DNA from: Caprella mutica
Lineage: Eukaryota > Arthropoda > Malacostraca > Amphipoda > Caprellidae
DNA length: 64,000 nucleotides
Reading direction: 5' to 3'
NCBI GenBank assembly: GCA_947561585.1
Contig: CANNZV010000332.1
Coordinates: 372,001 to 436,000 of the forward strand
Positions 1-12,900 of this stretch are shown here, piece after piece. A program made the translations under genes and the position numbers. The notes under the pieces are model-generated. The model had not been told where the DNA came from. It worked only from the letters and a program-made list of their open reading frames with translations, and ran no database searches. The stretch's first letter is position 1, and every line of letters begins with the position of its first letter.

Positions 1-852
1 TTCAATTTGCGGGAATTCTTGGAAATGAAGCTACTGCATACTATTGAACCTGAACGTGAGTTTACTCCTTGATATTGTTACATAATACTATTATACCAGA
101 GAACTAATCTGAATTTGTCTATATAAACATATCAAATTAATATTTTTATTTCAGAACAAGTGCCAACAATTGCTGCTGATGCTGCTGCTTCCGCTGATGA
201 TGAACATTTGCTTCAGCTTGGGTCACATGATTTGGATGATTTGCCCAGCACAGCTGAGTTCATAAGGAACGCATTGAGGATGGATCCAGTTCAGCAACCA
301 CAAGCATGTGATCACACCACGAGAGGTAAATATAAAACTAAATTAGAAATCAAATCTCTTATTTGTAATAGTACTTCTATTCTTCTCTTGTATGTAATAA
401 TTAATGGATTTATTTGAAAGACGCTATAGTTTTTGTTAATATAAAGGTATCGCAATTGTTATTAAAGTGTACAATTATTTAAAGTGTTATTACCTTTTAC
501 ATCTTCAGCATCATTAATGACGAGAATTTCAAAACCCGCTACTCGAATTGTGAATATTGTAATGGGAGAATTATACACGATTTATGAAAGACCAGAAGTT
601 GTTGCCGAAATAGAATCCTCACAACATTCAGAGACGATGACTTCTGGTGGCTCATCTTCAGCAAAGTATGCACTGTCTTTCAGTAATCTAAAATCACTAA
701 GTCTTCCTCCCTTCAAACCATCAAGATCAAAGAGAACTGTCAAACCTGTATCAGAATCGGATCTTTTTGACGATTCAGATTTTGACGATTCCTTCTTCGA
801 CTCTGTTTTTTTGGGCACTTCATTTGGAAAGAAGAAAGTGAAAAGGTCTTAA
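1..852 (+). CDS. Unrecognised gene, last three coding exons (5' partial)
   Basis: Three exons join in one frame: 1-55 (donor GTGAGT), 155-325 (acceptor TTTCAG, donor GTAAAT) and 509-852 (acceptor CTTCAG, stop TAA). The frame is open across both joins. The visible peptide, about 190 residues, starts inside a helical-looking stretch (LREFLEMKLLHTIEPE). It has an Ala/Asp-rich acidic segment, a central part reading TRISKPATRIVNIVMGELY, and a Ser-rich tail with alternating acidic/Phe runs (FDDSDFDDSFFDS) that ends in basic KKKVKRS, which could be a nuclear-localisation signal. An ATTAAA polyadenylation-type hexamer lies at 905-910. I do not recognise the family. The acidic-serine tail plus basic end is compatible with a nuclear or chromatin protein, but that is inference. 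The earlier exons are outside the window. Confidence 0.75.
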
Positions 853-1008
853 TTGTTGTAAAATAAGCTTTGGTTTTCTTTATTTATACTCTGTCAATTG
901 ATGAATTAAAGTTCTTTTTCAGTTTCTGAATCTCTGACATCTAATTAATTTTTCCAATTATAAATTCACTACTATAGCCTAAAAATTTCCCATTCTAGCA
1001 TCTTAATC

Positions 1009-1398
1009 TGGCTTCAGTACTGACTGAAGAATTAATTTAGATTGGAAATTGTCAAGCTATAGTAATGCATGTGAAACAGAAAAAACTAGGTAAATGGTCA
1101 GGCTTCAGTACTGACTGAAGAATTAATATAGAATGGAAATTGTCAAGCTATAGTAATGCATGTGAAACGGAAAACTAGGTAAATGGTCAGGCTTCAGTAC
1201 TGACTGAAGAATTAATTTAGATTGAAAATTGTCAAGCTATAGTAATGCATGTGCAACAGAAAAAACTAGGTAAATGGTCAGGCTTCAGTACTGACTAAAG
1301 AATTAATTTAGGATGGAAAATGTACAGCTATAGTCATGCATATGAAAAAGATAGAAAAACTAGGTAAATTGTCTGGCTTCAGTACTGACTGAAGAATT
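1009..1398. repeat. Minisatellite of about 90 bp with a palindromic core, 4+ copies
   Basis: The core GCTTCAGTACTGACTGAAG starts at 1011, 1102, 1191, 1282 and 1376, so the period is 89-94 bp. The rest of each unit is also conserved (AATTAATTTAGATTGG, then CAAGCTATAGTAATGCATG). CTTCAGT and ACTGAAG in the core form a 7-bp stem around ACTG, so every unit can fold. It lies just past the 3' end of the gene at 1-852. Confidence 0.9.
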
Positions 1399-2714
1399 TG
1401 AATATTATATTTAACAATGTTGAACAAAATACTGTTAAACATTTTAATCAGTCACCCTGAACAACTGTCTTAATCTGACCAAAGTAGAACTCCTTTATAG
1501 TGAACTCCAACAGATGAATAGAAAACTGGCCTTTTCATGAGAGACTACAATAAATAGTTACTTTTTTAAAAATCTATTCATTAATCATTATACAGGGTAT
1601 CAGGGTGGTTCACTACATATGCCTTTGTTACAGATGTTATAAGTTGTAATGGTAGAATTCATAGAAAACTCATTGCCATTTACGGCGGACTAAAGTAAAT
1701 ATGTTCACTACAGAGGTTAGTTCATACTAAAGGCTCGACTAATCAGGTTGGTTCACTAAATAGGAATTCATTTCTGAGGATGAGTTAGGCTTAGCATTAT
1801 TTTTTTCCTTTTGCACATCTATATATATGTCTGTTCCAATTGATTTTATTGTAACCAACAGTTTAAAATAAATTTCTTAAAAAATAATTAATTTATAATT
1901 CTAAACTATTTTGAGAATTCACGAAGCTATAGTAAGTGATTCAACAATGGAATTTGTCAGACTAATGGCAAGACGGGAAAAATATTTTTTCCAAGCCGAC
2001 CTGACTCAAAATTTACAAGTTAGAAGGGTAAATTCAACTCCAGTATATTCCAACCCGGTGTATTCCACCCATGTTTTAATGCTCATTAGGGTGAAAATAA
2101 AAACTCAAAAGATTTTATTTTTAGATGGCCATTTGTTAAATAATTCGTACCGATGAAAAAATAACTCAAACGATATCCTGAGACATTTGGACAATATTTA
2201 TAGGTAGCTCAAGTCAATTGAAATTTTATCCTAAGAGAATTACAAATATTCTTAATATGGTAGTTTATTTCAAAGTTTACGTGTTGAACAAGTTTATATT
2301 AATTCCTGTTTAACATAAACTGCACTATGTGCTCTTACAACAACGGTTGAATGATGTATGGAAGGGGTCGACTGCCAGAGACAACACATTCAATGTTCTC
2401 GCTCTTTGCGTATTTTCTGTTTTGGATTCTATGAAAAATTCTCCGTGGTCAAATTCTCTCAATTTAAAAATGGCAATTATCTCCCAGTCTCAATTAATTA
2501 AAACCCTGTCTTGTAGGTAACTATATAACTCTCTCCCTCTCACTCTCTTTAGCCCTCTCTCTCTAAATATCCACCCACTTTATCGAAAAACAATTTCAAT
2601 TATTTCTCTATTTAACCCAAATTAAAGGTACTTTCAATCAACCTATAAAAAGAAGTTTAAAATTAAAAAATAATAATAACACTGGAATCTCCAACTGTGA
2701 ACAATATATATCCA
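1399..2714. other. Intergenic stretch with possible pogo-like remnant and duplication edge
   Basis: No gene is visible. At about 1482-1770, a motif like GTAGAACTCCTTTATAGTGAA and later GTTCACTA motifs resemble the ends of the small pogo-type element at 55575-55745. From about 2525 to 2690 the CT-rich stretch and what follows resemble the 3' flanks of transporter copies B (from about 8235) and C (from about 24320), marking the edge of the duplicated unit. Confidence 0.5.
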
Positions 2715-4058
2715 TCAACCAACTTGCTGTCCCACTGTCTCCTGAACAAAGAAGTAAGAGAAAAAGATGCCCAGAAACGAGATACTACTGTACAAGAAGA
2801 GAATTCCTGCTTGGGTAAGACCTGATTGCATGGGGCTGTACAGTTGCAGGTCAGTGAAGATAAATATCATCACAAAGCAGTTACACAGACTTGCAGCCTG
2901 AAAGAATTTCCGCTATTAAGGTAGGGGTGACCGGGAATTGCAGTCCCGGAAATTTAAGTCTCTGAAATTTCAGTCTCGGAATGATAAACGGACTCTCAAC
3001 ACAAATTACTGTTATGTAGTTTATTGTATCCTGTAGTGTGTTGTGTTGCACACTTCACGATTCTTTAATGATCTGGCAGAGGGATGATCTAACCCCTCTA
3101 AACTTATATAATTAATAAGTTTATATTTATACCTCAGACCGAAAAATCCGAAACCAAAATTCCAAGACCGTTTTTCCGCTCAAATATTTTATTAAATATA
3201 TATCAAAACGTGCCAAAATTACTTATTTTACGTATCACTTTACCACGGTCACTAATGTTATATACTTTTTATAAATACACTACGCATTTTCGTATTCACT
3301 TCACATTTTCGGATACAGCTTGTTGCATGATTATATTTATTTGTTCATAGATTTTCTCTTTTCTTATAAGAGTTATACTACTTACTTTATATTAAACTTA
3401 TATTATACTTCTACTGTGTGTGATCAATAACCTCTATTTGGATACATATATGGTTAATTGCCGATGCGAATAACAATGGAAACTTTAAGAAGTCTAAAGA
3501 TGCCAGTATCCATTTATTAATCGTTTTATATAACCTTCCGAAGCTTGCTATCGACTTACTTGGGGTCTTATGGCCGTAGGGAAATATTCCGACGACAGAA
3601 AAATTGGTACGTTTTGAGTGCCGAGACCAGTGCCAAATTGAGCCAACATCATACACACCAGCGGAATCCAGTGATTTTCGTACACGAACTTGTTGTCCCT
3701 TCACGGAAATTGAAATAATATTTTAATTTTTGATAACTCCTTAAAAACTATCTGATCTATGTTGCAAATATGACCAGATATTATGATTTTGAAAATTCAA
3801 ATTATTTTCAGTTTTTATGACGTAGCAAATACAAAGAAGTTTGGGGGAAATTGAGGCTTACCGTATAGTTTCAGTTGTGCTCACAGCTGTCGAAGTGGAG
3901 TATTCACTCTTCTTATCTCTGGACTGCGCCCTCTGGTAGTAGAGGGTGTAAGTTGCCATTAAGGTTATTGCCAAAGTAGCAATGGAGCACGAGACAATCA
4001 TGGCACCCCTTCTGCCTAGTTTCTTTGCAAACACGCCCACCAAAATGATCGCGACGAA
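2715..4058 (-). CDS. Orphan 3' exon cassette (exons 8-10) of MFS sugar transporter, copy A
   Basis: Three minus-strand exons match exons 8-10 of the two complete transporters downstream, with the same lengths: 3862-4058 (197 nt), 3560-3698 (139 nt) and 2715-2897 (183 nt, stop TGA). All acceptors and donors are kept and the frame is open for 172 residues. It starts FVAIILVGVFAKKLGRRG, which includes the second GRR loop motif of sugar porters, and ends VQETVGQQVG. Exons 1-7 are absent: homology to the transporter intron stops near 4780, where a retrotransposon begins, and 7.5-9.9 kb holds none of them. It could be a truncated pseudogene not yet decayed, or an alternative 3' module spliced to exon 7 of copy B. 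Exon 7 ends and exon 8 begins at phase 0, so the join would be in frame. Confidence 0.8.
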
Positions 4059-4784
4059 CTGGAGGAATAAAACAATTTGGCATATGTTAGACACATCTAT
4101 GTATATTATATATAGAACTTTTCTTAAATGTTTCTGGACACTGTGCTAAATTATTCATGATAATAGTACCCACTATCCACCAATAGAATAAATCAATGGA
4201 TGGAAAATTTACAGGGTCAATAGTTGTCAATAGTGTGTCATTTGCCTGCCGTGTGACGGAATGTCTTTATTTTAATCAGAATATCCATTTCCTGATAAAT
4301 ATTTTAGAAAAAGACGACCATACTTGTAGAGTTGTGATGATGCAGCACTTCTGTTATTTCTCTCTGTCGAAACTTTCTGATCTATCCAGCATTGCCAATT
4401 AACGACTTTTTGAACTAAATCCAGCTTTTTTCTCATGAAGTTAGCTTCAGATTTAATCAATCTAGGTCTTAATATAGCTTTTTTATATAATAATTAGCTT
4501 CTTTTTAATTAAACTTAAGAAAATTAAGATAATATATTAAATTAACTGGTGTTGCTAGTTTCAAACTGAAACTGAACTTGTTCAATTTAAGTTCTGAGCA
4601 TGAAAAGTATATGTACTGACGAAACCGACCGCCGGTATATCATGCCATCGTGAGACACGTGCTTTCCTGAGATACGTGCATGTCCGAGCAGAGGGATGAT
4701 TGTGGGCGTGGCGTTATATCTTCAGTATCAAATGTGTCACAATAGCAAGAGGGATGAGTAGTTATGTGTCTGTGTTTGATAGTG

Positions 4785-7507
4785 GTAACTATTTTATGTG
4801 GTGACCTCAATATTAATCTTTTTAATCCGTATAACCTTAATAGCATAAACCATTTTATAACTGTAATATCAGGCCATTCTTTTTATCCACTAGATATTCT
4901 CCAAATGATAACTCTAACCATTTCTCTCTTTTAGATCACTTCTGGCTTAATTTTACTCCTCATAACCATATCAATTCTGCAGTTGTTCAATATGACATTT
5001 CTGACCACAGGCCGATTTTATTTTATTTTAAAATTCAAACTGAAAGCAAAGATGATTTTATAACTTTTCGTAAAATTGATAGTATCCATAACTTGAATTC
5101 ATTCACTGAAAAAATTAATCCACAATATTTTCACACCACAAATCAAACTGATTCAAATATCCAAGCCGAAAACTTCACCAATAGAATATACCTACCATGC
5201 ATTCCATAAATCATTCCCTCTAAAAAAAGTAAAATTAAAAAACAACATGAAACGCCCTAAATGGATGACAGACGATCTTAAACTTTTAATCAATAAAAAA
5301 CATAATCTTTTAAAACTAGCCAACAGAGGACTAATTTTTAAACGCTCCTATACCTATTTTAAAAATATTTTAACTTCCGTTATCAGACAAACCAAAAATT
5401 TACTTTACCAATTGAAACTTGAATTTGTTAAAAAAGACTCTAGAAAAACATGGAAACAAATAAACTCAATACTAGGAAGAAAATGCACAACTAACAAATT
5501 AAAAATTAAAAAGGATGGACAGTCTTTAACAGGAAAAGAAATGTGCAATATTTTTAATGATTATTTTACCTCTATAGCTGAAGAACTCGTTCAACAATTA
5601 CCTACAATTACAAATAATCATTTTAGAATTTTAACTCCTTATAATTTTAATACCTGTTCTTTTAATCCTATAACAGTGCCTGAGGTCAGAAATGTAGTTT
5701 TATCCTTCAAAAACAAAAATTGTCATAAAAATGAAATCAAACCTTCTATACTATGTGAAGTTGTAAATACTATTAGTCCTATTTTAACAGATATTTTAAA
5801 TAATTCTTTTAATACATGCAGCTATCCAAACTTTTTTAAAATAGCTAGAGTCATTCCAATTTTTAAATCGGGAGACAAACATGACGTATCAAATTTTAGG
5901 CCAATTACGACATTACCAATTTTTAATAAGATTTTTGAAAAGATTTTATCTACTAGACTAGGTAACTTCATTTCTTCTAATAATATTTTATCAAACCACC
6001 AATACGGATTTAGAGAAGGTATGTCGACAAACTTAGCTATTTTAGAATTTTTATCTTTCGTTTATAAGTCTTTTAAATCAAATTATTACTGTATAGCCCT
6101 TTTCCTAGATCTTAAGAAGGCATTTGACACCGTAGATAAAGATCTCTTATTAAAGAAATTAGATCACTTCGGTGTCAGAGGTAATTTTAACCTACTTTTT
6201 AAAAGTTATCTTAGCAATAGACGGCAGCGTGTACATTTTTATGATATCACTTCTGATTTTAAACCAATTGTTACCGGTCTTTTTCAGGGTTCTGTTTTAA
6301 GTCCCTTGCTTTTTAATATTTTTATAAACGATTTAACCATTTTAGCTGAGAATAATAATTTTAATTGCACTCTATTCGCAGATGACGCAGTTTTTTACAT
6401 TAGGAATTCATCTTTCGAAAATATTTTTAACAGAACGCAATCTTTTATTGACAACCTCACAAAGTGGTTAAATTTTAATAAACTTACTCCAAATGAAAAT
6501 AAAACCAAATTGATGCTTTTTAACGCTAGGGCTCCTAATGTTTATCCCCTAATACATTTTAATAATAATCCAGTAGAGTTTGTAGAAAATTTTAAATAAT
6601 TAGGCCTTTTAATAGACAACAAATTAACTTTTAAATCTCATATTATCCAAACCTGTAAGAAAATTAGTCAAATTAAAGGAATAGTTTATTCAGCCAAGCC
6701 TTATTTTAACAGAGACTCTTTACTTTTAATTTACTACTCCTTGGCTTATTCTGTTTTTACTCAATGTATTATTTTTTATGGAAAAACTTTTAACGTTCAC
6801 TTACATCCTTTGAAAATTTTAATTAACGATATCTTAAGAATAATATTAAATGTTAAGAGAAATGCGAACAATGTGCCTTTAATGTCCACCAATGAAATGT
6901 ATTTTAAACTAGGTATTTTAAAATTTGAAGATGTATGTAATTATTTTTTATTGTCATTTTTAAGGAAAGCTTTATATGAAGATCCCATAATTCTAGAAAA
7001 GTATTTTAATGATTTTATTCCTGCACATGACCATCAAACCAGAGGATATAGAATAATTTTACCAAGAATTAGATTAGAGCTAGAAAGAAATTTCACTATT
7101 TTTAGATCTATCGAAGCTTTTAATAATTTACCTGAATTTTTATGTAACCCTATGTCCAACTACAGTTTTTTAAAAAAATATAGAAAATATTGTCTTAACC
7201 GTTATAACCCTAGTCCTGTTTAATATGTTTTTACCTTGTATTTGTTACTTTTAATATTGACTTATGCAGACCGGTAACTTAGGTATGTTTTATATTTTTA
7301 GGTAGATTTATATTTTTGAATTGGTATTCTATTTTTGGGTAGATTGTATATTTTTAAAAATGTATGATATTTTTAGTTAGATTTTATATTTTCAGATTCT
7401 ACAAGTCATACTAGACTTTTAAAGAATCAAACTGTTTGTATTTTAAAATTGTATTACTTTTATTTTGTATTTTAACGTGAACAGAATTTAAAAAAAAAAA
7501 AAAAAAA
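4785..7507 (+). mobile_element. 5'-truncated non-LTR retrotransposon (Jockey/CR1-like)
   Basis: The element begins inside an apurinic endonuclease domain: GDLNINL is readable near 4800 and SDHRP near 5000, with frame breaks between. It continues through a reverse transcriptase and ends in a poly(A) run at about 7489-7507. 5' truncation plus a poly(A) tail is the classic result of target-primed reverse transcription. I see no clear target-site duplication. It lies at the point where homology of copy A to the transporter intron ends. The clade is a guess from RT motif style; an RNase H domain was not seen. Confidence 0.9.
5247..7223 (+). pseudogene. Reverse transcriptase of the non-LTR element, one internal stop
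   Basis: The frame is open from 5247 to 6596, stops at TAA (6597-6599), and continues in the same frame to 7223. Recognisable RT blocks in order are FRPITTLP (finger), ALFLDLKKAFDTVD (motif A, catalytic Asp), QGSVLSPLLFNIFINDL (motif B) and LFADDAVFY (motif C, catalytic Asp pair). The stop falls at a spot where related RTs usually read F-K-Y-L-G, so a Tyr codon probably became TAA. The downstream half keeps a coherent reading frame, so the loss is recent. Confidence 0.9.
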
Positions 7508-8111
7508 GTGCGGGGCAATGCCCGCGTTGACGCTATATCGGTAGTTTTCAATTAATCTCTTTTTACCGTAACTATTACAAACAAAAATAATATTATCATG
7601 CAGGTGTGATAGATCAAAAATCTTTTTTATGGTAAATAATTTAAGTAATTATTCACCAGAAAATGATTCTTAATCTATCTCACCTGCATGATCATAATGT
7701 GTGTACCAAATAGTTAAAGCGAACCAGCTTAACTAAAAGTTAGATATATTCACTTACAGCTTGCGAATGAACTCATCAATAGCTGGTTACTATTTCCTAT
7801 CACCGATAAGATGTTTCTTGACAAAGTTGTAAATGTTAATTATTTATAAATAGGAAATAATTAATTTGTTGCGGAAATCAGTTCAAGCTGTTTAACGCTG
7901 TTTAAATGTGTTATTATATATATAATTTATTACATAAATAGTAGATGTCAATTTAAATTGCTTCTCAAATTGTATTTTTATTTAATTAGTAGATGACTAT
8001 TTTTAGATAAAAATCGTAATAAATTACTGTATGCTAAGTAAAAAGTAAAAATAATATGACTGGGAATTAAATGACCGAGGACCAATTGACCGGGGATCAA
8101 TTGATCGGGCA
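7508..8111. other. Intergenic; hairpin repeat at 7592-7698
   Basis: No gene is seen. ATTATCATGCAGGTGTGATA at 7592 pairs with CTCACCTGCATGATCATAAT ending near 7698. This gives a foldback of about 107 bp with a stem of about 23 bp, a small MITE-like palindrome. The first bases after the poly(A) tail (GCGGGGCAATGCCCGC) also form a short stem. Confidence 0.6.
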
Positions 8112-9880
8112 CTACAAATTTCAAAGGTTTTCGGTCAGGCTGTCACAGGACATCTCTTCAAACTTGGTTAACCTCAACACCACTAAATACCAAGCGTCAA
8201 AAATGAGAGAGAATTCCTAGTCGAAGGCTAGTCGGTAACTATCTCTCTCTCCCACTCTCTTTTACCCTCTCTTCTTCTAAATCTCCACCCACTTTTTTGA
8301 TCAAACCAACCCTTTCCCTCAATTCTCAAATTTAATTAGATCTTCTTAATTAGATCATAATTTCTCCTTAACCAATGGAACTATTTCCTTTAAATAATAT
8401 TTCTCCGCTTCAAAACCCGTTAGTGAAATACTTAATTTTTCTTTTCTGAGCATTCACATTTTATTGTTTTCTAATGCATATCAAAATGGTATCCCATCTC
8501 ACATAGAAATCTTTTTATAAATCTACGCAACTATTCCTCCACTAAACAAAATTCGTCAATCATATATAGAGTTCCATTAAATTATCACAAATGGCGAAAC
8601 TAAATCTTTGGATTGAAATTTTAGAAATGAAAATGTAAATTAGGACATAATTTATGAAATATGATTTAAAAAAAATTCACAAGCAAGGCAAAGAGGTACT
8701 TTTTAATAATTAATCCAAATAAATGTTTAAAAATAACGGAAAAATTAATCGTATATGTATATATATATCTCTATTCTACTTATAAATTGAATATACAAAT
8801 GATATATAAATAATTAATAACATAGCGTTTATTAATACTCAAGTTTGTGATAGAGCTGAATAAGACTAATTAGGTATCTATCTATCTATTACATATCAAA
8901 AAATTGATATACACAGATTAAAAGAATGAGGTTCCACTAAAAATAATCTAAATATTCTAGGTACTAAATTTACTAAACTGACAAGTTAGTTCTTTAGACA
9001 TGATGCATAATTGATCAACCATACCTACCTTATGTACTTATTCAACTGAAATAATGCTATGTAACATTGAGAGTAGTTTCAATAAAAGAGTTATACGAAA
9101 AAAATGTCAATTTATTTTATCCGATATACTTCCAGTTCCCCATTCAATAAGACTTTAAAATAATTGATTGATAAAAAATTTCTAATGAAACTGTGCTTCT
9201 ATTTAGACTTGGTTGTCATTTGCTAAACAAAATATTTTTCTTTATATAACCCAAATTAATAGTTGCTTCCAATCATCCTAAAAAGTAGATAACGTGCACT
9301 CCTCCGCCATCGCTTATAAATGACATTGATAATCCAATAATCTATGAGTTATAAATGACCTTGACCTTTGACCTGTTCGCTCCCAAAATCTAATAAATTA
9401 GTTCCTAGATCAATTGTCCCACCAAATTCCATGACAATTTGGTTGAATATTTTTTGAGTTATAAATAACCTTGACCCTTGTGCCAATCGCTCCCAAAATA
9501 ATATCAAATGGTTCCTGGATACTGGATAATGACCAATCATCCCACAAAATCTCAGGCAATTTGGTTGAATAATTTTTGAATTATCGAGTAATAGATGCCA
9601 TTGACCTTGATTTTTGGTCTTTGACCCGATCGCTCCCAAAATCTTATCAATCGGTTCTTAGATGTTGATCAATCGTCCCACCAAATTGCATGCAATTTAG
9701 TCGAATACTTTTTGAGTTGTGAATAACATTGACCTTAACCCGTCAATCGTCCCACCAAATTTCAGGCAATTTGGTTGAATAATTTTTGAGGTTTACGAAT
9801 AGCAAGATGATATAATCATATATAAATGCCGCCTAAAATATAAACCTTCCACACTCTGCGAAGGTGAACATCAAAATCTC
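8112..9880. repeat. Duplicated 3' flank of transporter copy B (paired with 24186-26140)
   Basis: From ACAAATTTCAAAGGTTTTCG onward this stretch matches 24186-26140 nearly base for base apart from indels and the foldback at 24855-25209. Both blocks run directly into the 3' end of a transporter copy, so they mark one edge of the tandem duplication. No coding sequence is visible. Confidence 0.85.
9345..9800. repeat. Tandem units of about 110-125 bp with TGACCT half-sites
   Basis: About four units each start near TTGAGTTATAAATGACCTTG (9347, about 9457, 9584, 9712). They contain a GCTCCCAAAATCTAA box, a CCCACCAAATTCCATG box and GGCAATTTGGTTGAATA. Unit 1 holds TGACCTTTGACCT, a direct repeat of TGACCT spaced by one base. 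The array ends near a short stem (CTTCCACACTCTGCGAAG). The same family occurs at 22600-22990 and 25437-26060. Internal tandem arrays next to a terminal hairpin recall Helentron/HINE-type elements, but no end was confirmed. Confidence 0.8.
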
Positions 9881-9902
9881 CTGCCAGTGATCAATATATC
9901 CA

Positions 9903-12900
9903 TCAACCAACTTGCTGTCCCACTGTCTCCTGAACAAAGAAGTAAGAGAAGAAGATGCCAAGAAACGAGATACTACTGTAGAAGTAGAGAATTCCTGCTT
10001 GAGTAAGACCTGATTGCATGGGGCTGTACAGTTGCAGGTTAGTGAAGATAATTATCATCACGAAGCAGTTACACAAACTTGCAGCCTGAAAGAATTTCCG
10101 CTGTTATTAGCCAGTTAAGATAGGGGTGACCGAAAATAGCAGTTTCGAAATCCAGTCTCGTTTTATAATGATTTTATCAAAGAACAGTGATAGAAAAAAA
10201 TTTAAATTATGAATACTAAAATGTGTAGTTTATTTATAAAAAGCGGATAACATCATTCACCGTTGTAAAATGGTACATAAAATTAGTTATTTGACATAAT
10301 TTGAAAATTATTTTTTACATTAGATTTGAGCGGGAAATTCGGTCATGGAACTTTCGGTCTTAGGTATAAATAAGAACTTATAGATAGATAAGTTTAGAGT
10401 GGTTAGATATTTACAACAAACTATTGGATGCAACAAACTATATAATGGTTATTTATGTTGAGAGACCATTTATAATTCCGAGACCGTATTTTGATAGAAC
10501 CTAAAATAGGATACAGGCTATTACATGAATTTTTAGAGTTTGTATATTTGTTCCTAGATTTTTTCCATTCACATAAAAAATAAACTTCTTACTTTCTTTT
10601 AAACTTCTACTGTATAAATGGTAAAATGCCAATACAAATCACAATGAAAACTTTAAAAAGTCTAAAGATATTACTAAACTGTGGTCATTTAGCTAGGTAG
10701 CGACTTACTTGAGGTCTTATGGCCGTAGGGAAATATTCCGACGACAGAAAAATTGGTACGTTTTGAATGCCGAGACCAGTGCCAAATTGAGCCAACATCA
10801 AACACACCAGCGGAATCCAGTGATTGTTGTACACGAACTGGTTGTCCCTTCACGGAAATGGATATAATATTTTTATTATTGATACCTCTTTAACCCTCCA
10901 ATGCCCAGGACATATTGTAGGCTAAAGATAATGTTGTGATTGAATAATATTAGATAGATAACCTTTTTAATAAAGAATTTCAAATCAAATTCTAAAAATC
11001 AATAACGTGGCATAACCTACATTTATTTTTACGCCTCTTATTGCTAGAATATGATAATATTGAATAAATTTAAACATTATTGGATGATTCTAATGTCCTC
11101 CTCAAAAGACAGTGGTCGTTGAAGGATAAGAATAATCTGATCTAAGTCAGAAATACGTATGACCAGCTATTATGATTTTGAATAGTCAAATTTATTTCAG
11201 TTTGTATGACATAGCAAATACAAAGAAGTTTGGGGAGAATTGAAGCTTACCCAATAGTTTCAGTTGTGCTCACAGTTGTTGAATTGAAGTCTTCACTCCT
11301 CGTATCTATGGACTGCGCCCTCTGGTAGTATAGGGTGTAAGTTGCCATTAAGGTTATTGCCAAAGTAGCAATGGAGCACGAGACAATCATGGCACCCCTT
11401 CTGCCTAGTTTCTTTGCAAACACGCCCACCAAAATGATCGCGACGAACTGAAGGGACAAGACAATTTGGCATATGTTAGACACGTCTATATACGTATAGA
11501 GCTTATCCAGATATTCTTGAATATTTCAGCGCACTGTGCTAAATTATTCATGAGAATAGTAACCACAAATAGAGTGTACAGTTTCATTGACTAATTAGTG
11601 TATAATCTGACTGCCAGATTAATTCATTATTATTATAAACTAACATTATGTAGGGTAAAGTACTTTTCGTGATTATATGACAACACAGATAACTCTCCAG
11701 TTTTCCGTTAGATAGTAGCAGACGTGGGCATTCCGCACAAATGTTCTCGAATCATTTCGGATCGACAAATGGATTGGAATTTGGACCGACGTCTATGTGT
11801 CGAAATCCTCGAGTTCCGAGAAAATTCGTAAAAATCGAAGACGACTAAATTTGTGGAATTGTAGTGATGCACGCCTCACTTCTGATATTTATCCTTGATT
11901 TTTTCTCATGCAGTTCTGCCTTCAAATTTAATTAATCTAGGTCCTAGGTCTTAATATACCTTTCTCGTAAATTATTTAGATTCTTTTTAATCAAACATAA
12001 GGAAATTAAAGAAAAAAGATAATATATTAAATTAACTGGCATTGTACTTTCCAAACTGAAATTGAACTTGTTTAATTTACGTTCTGAATATTTACAGTAC
12101 ATGCAATGGCACAAACGTCAGCCGGTGTATTATGCCTTCGTGAGACGCGTTCTTTCTTGAGATCCATGCATATATGAGGCAGAGAGTTGATTGTGGGCGT
12201 GGCGTTATTTCTTCAAATCAAGTGTGTCACAATTCTGAGAGGCTATGAGCAGCTCTGTGTGTACTTATTGATCATGAAGGTGATGCAAATTTGATGGAAC
12301 ATAATTTAACATAATAAATGTTTGCACCGAAATTTTGAAAATCAGGATCACTTTTCAGAGGTTTGGAAAAAAACCCGGTGAAATTTCGAGTTCAGATTCG
12401 GAAATCTAAAGCTTGTCGCCCACCTGATCGGAAACGACGCATCGGAACGGACACGAAGCATCAGACAAATATCTAAACCATACATTTGAACGTGCTAACG
12501 CCCACCTGCTCGGATCGGAAACGAAACAACGCGTCGGATCGGAACGGAAACGACGCGGATATGTTTGAAAGAATATTTTTATGATAGTTCTGATGCGTCC
12601 GAGAGATTGCGCATGCGCAGTACGGTGTTTGGAGAGACTGTGATGGAGATGGAAGGTTGGAATAGCTGTGAATATCCTACTGCGTGATGAATACGTTGAT
12701 ATTGATACATAGTCAATTAGTTTCATTCAATTAACTTTACTGATTATAAATCAGATCACGAAAAGTTATTGAAATAACTAAGAAGAAAAACATTTTATTT
12801 AAATGAATTTTATTTACATGAATTTTATTTACATGAGTTTTATTTACATGAATTTTACTTACATGAATTTCATTTACATGAATTTCATTTACATGAATTT

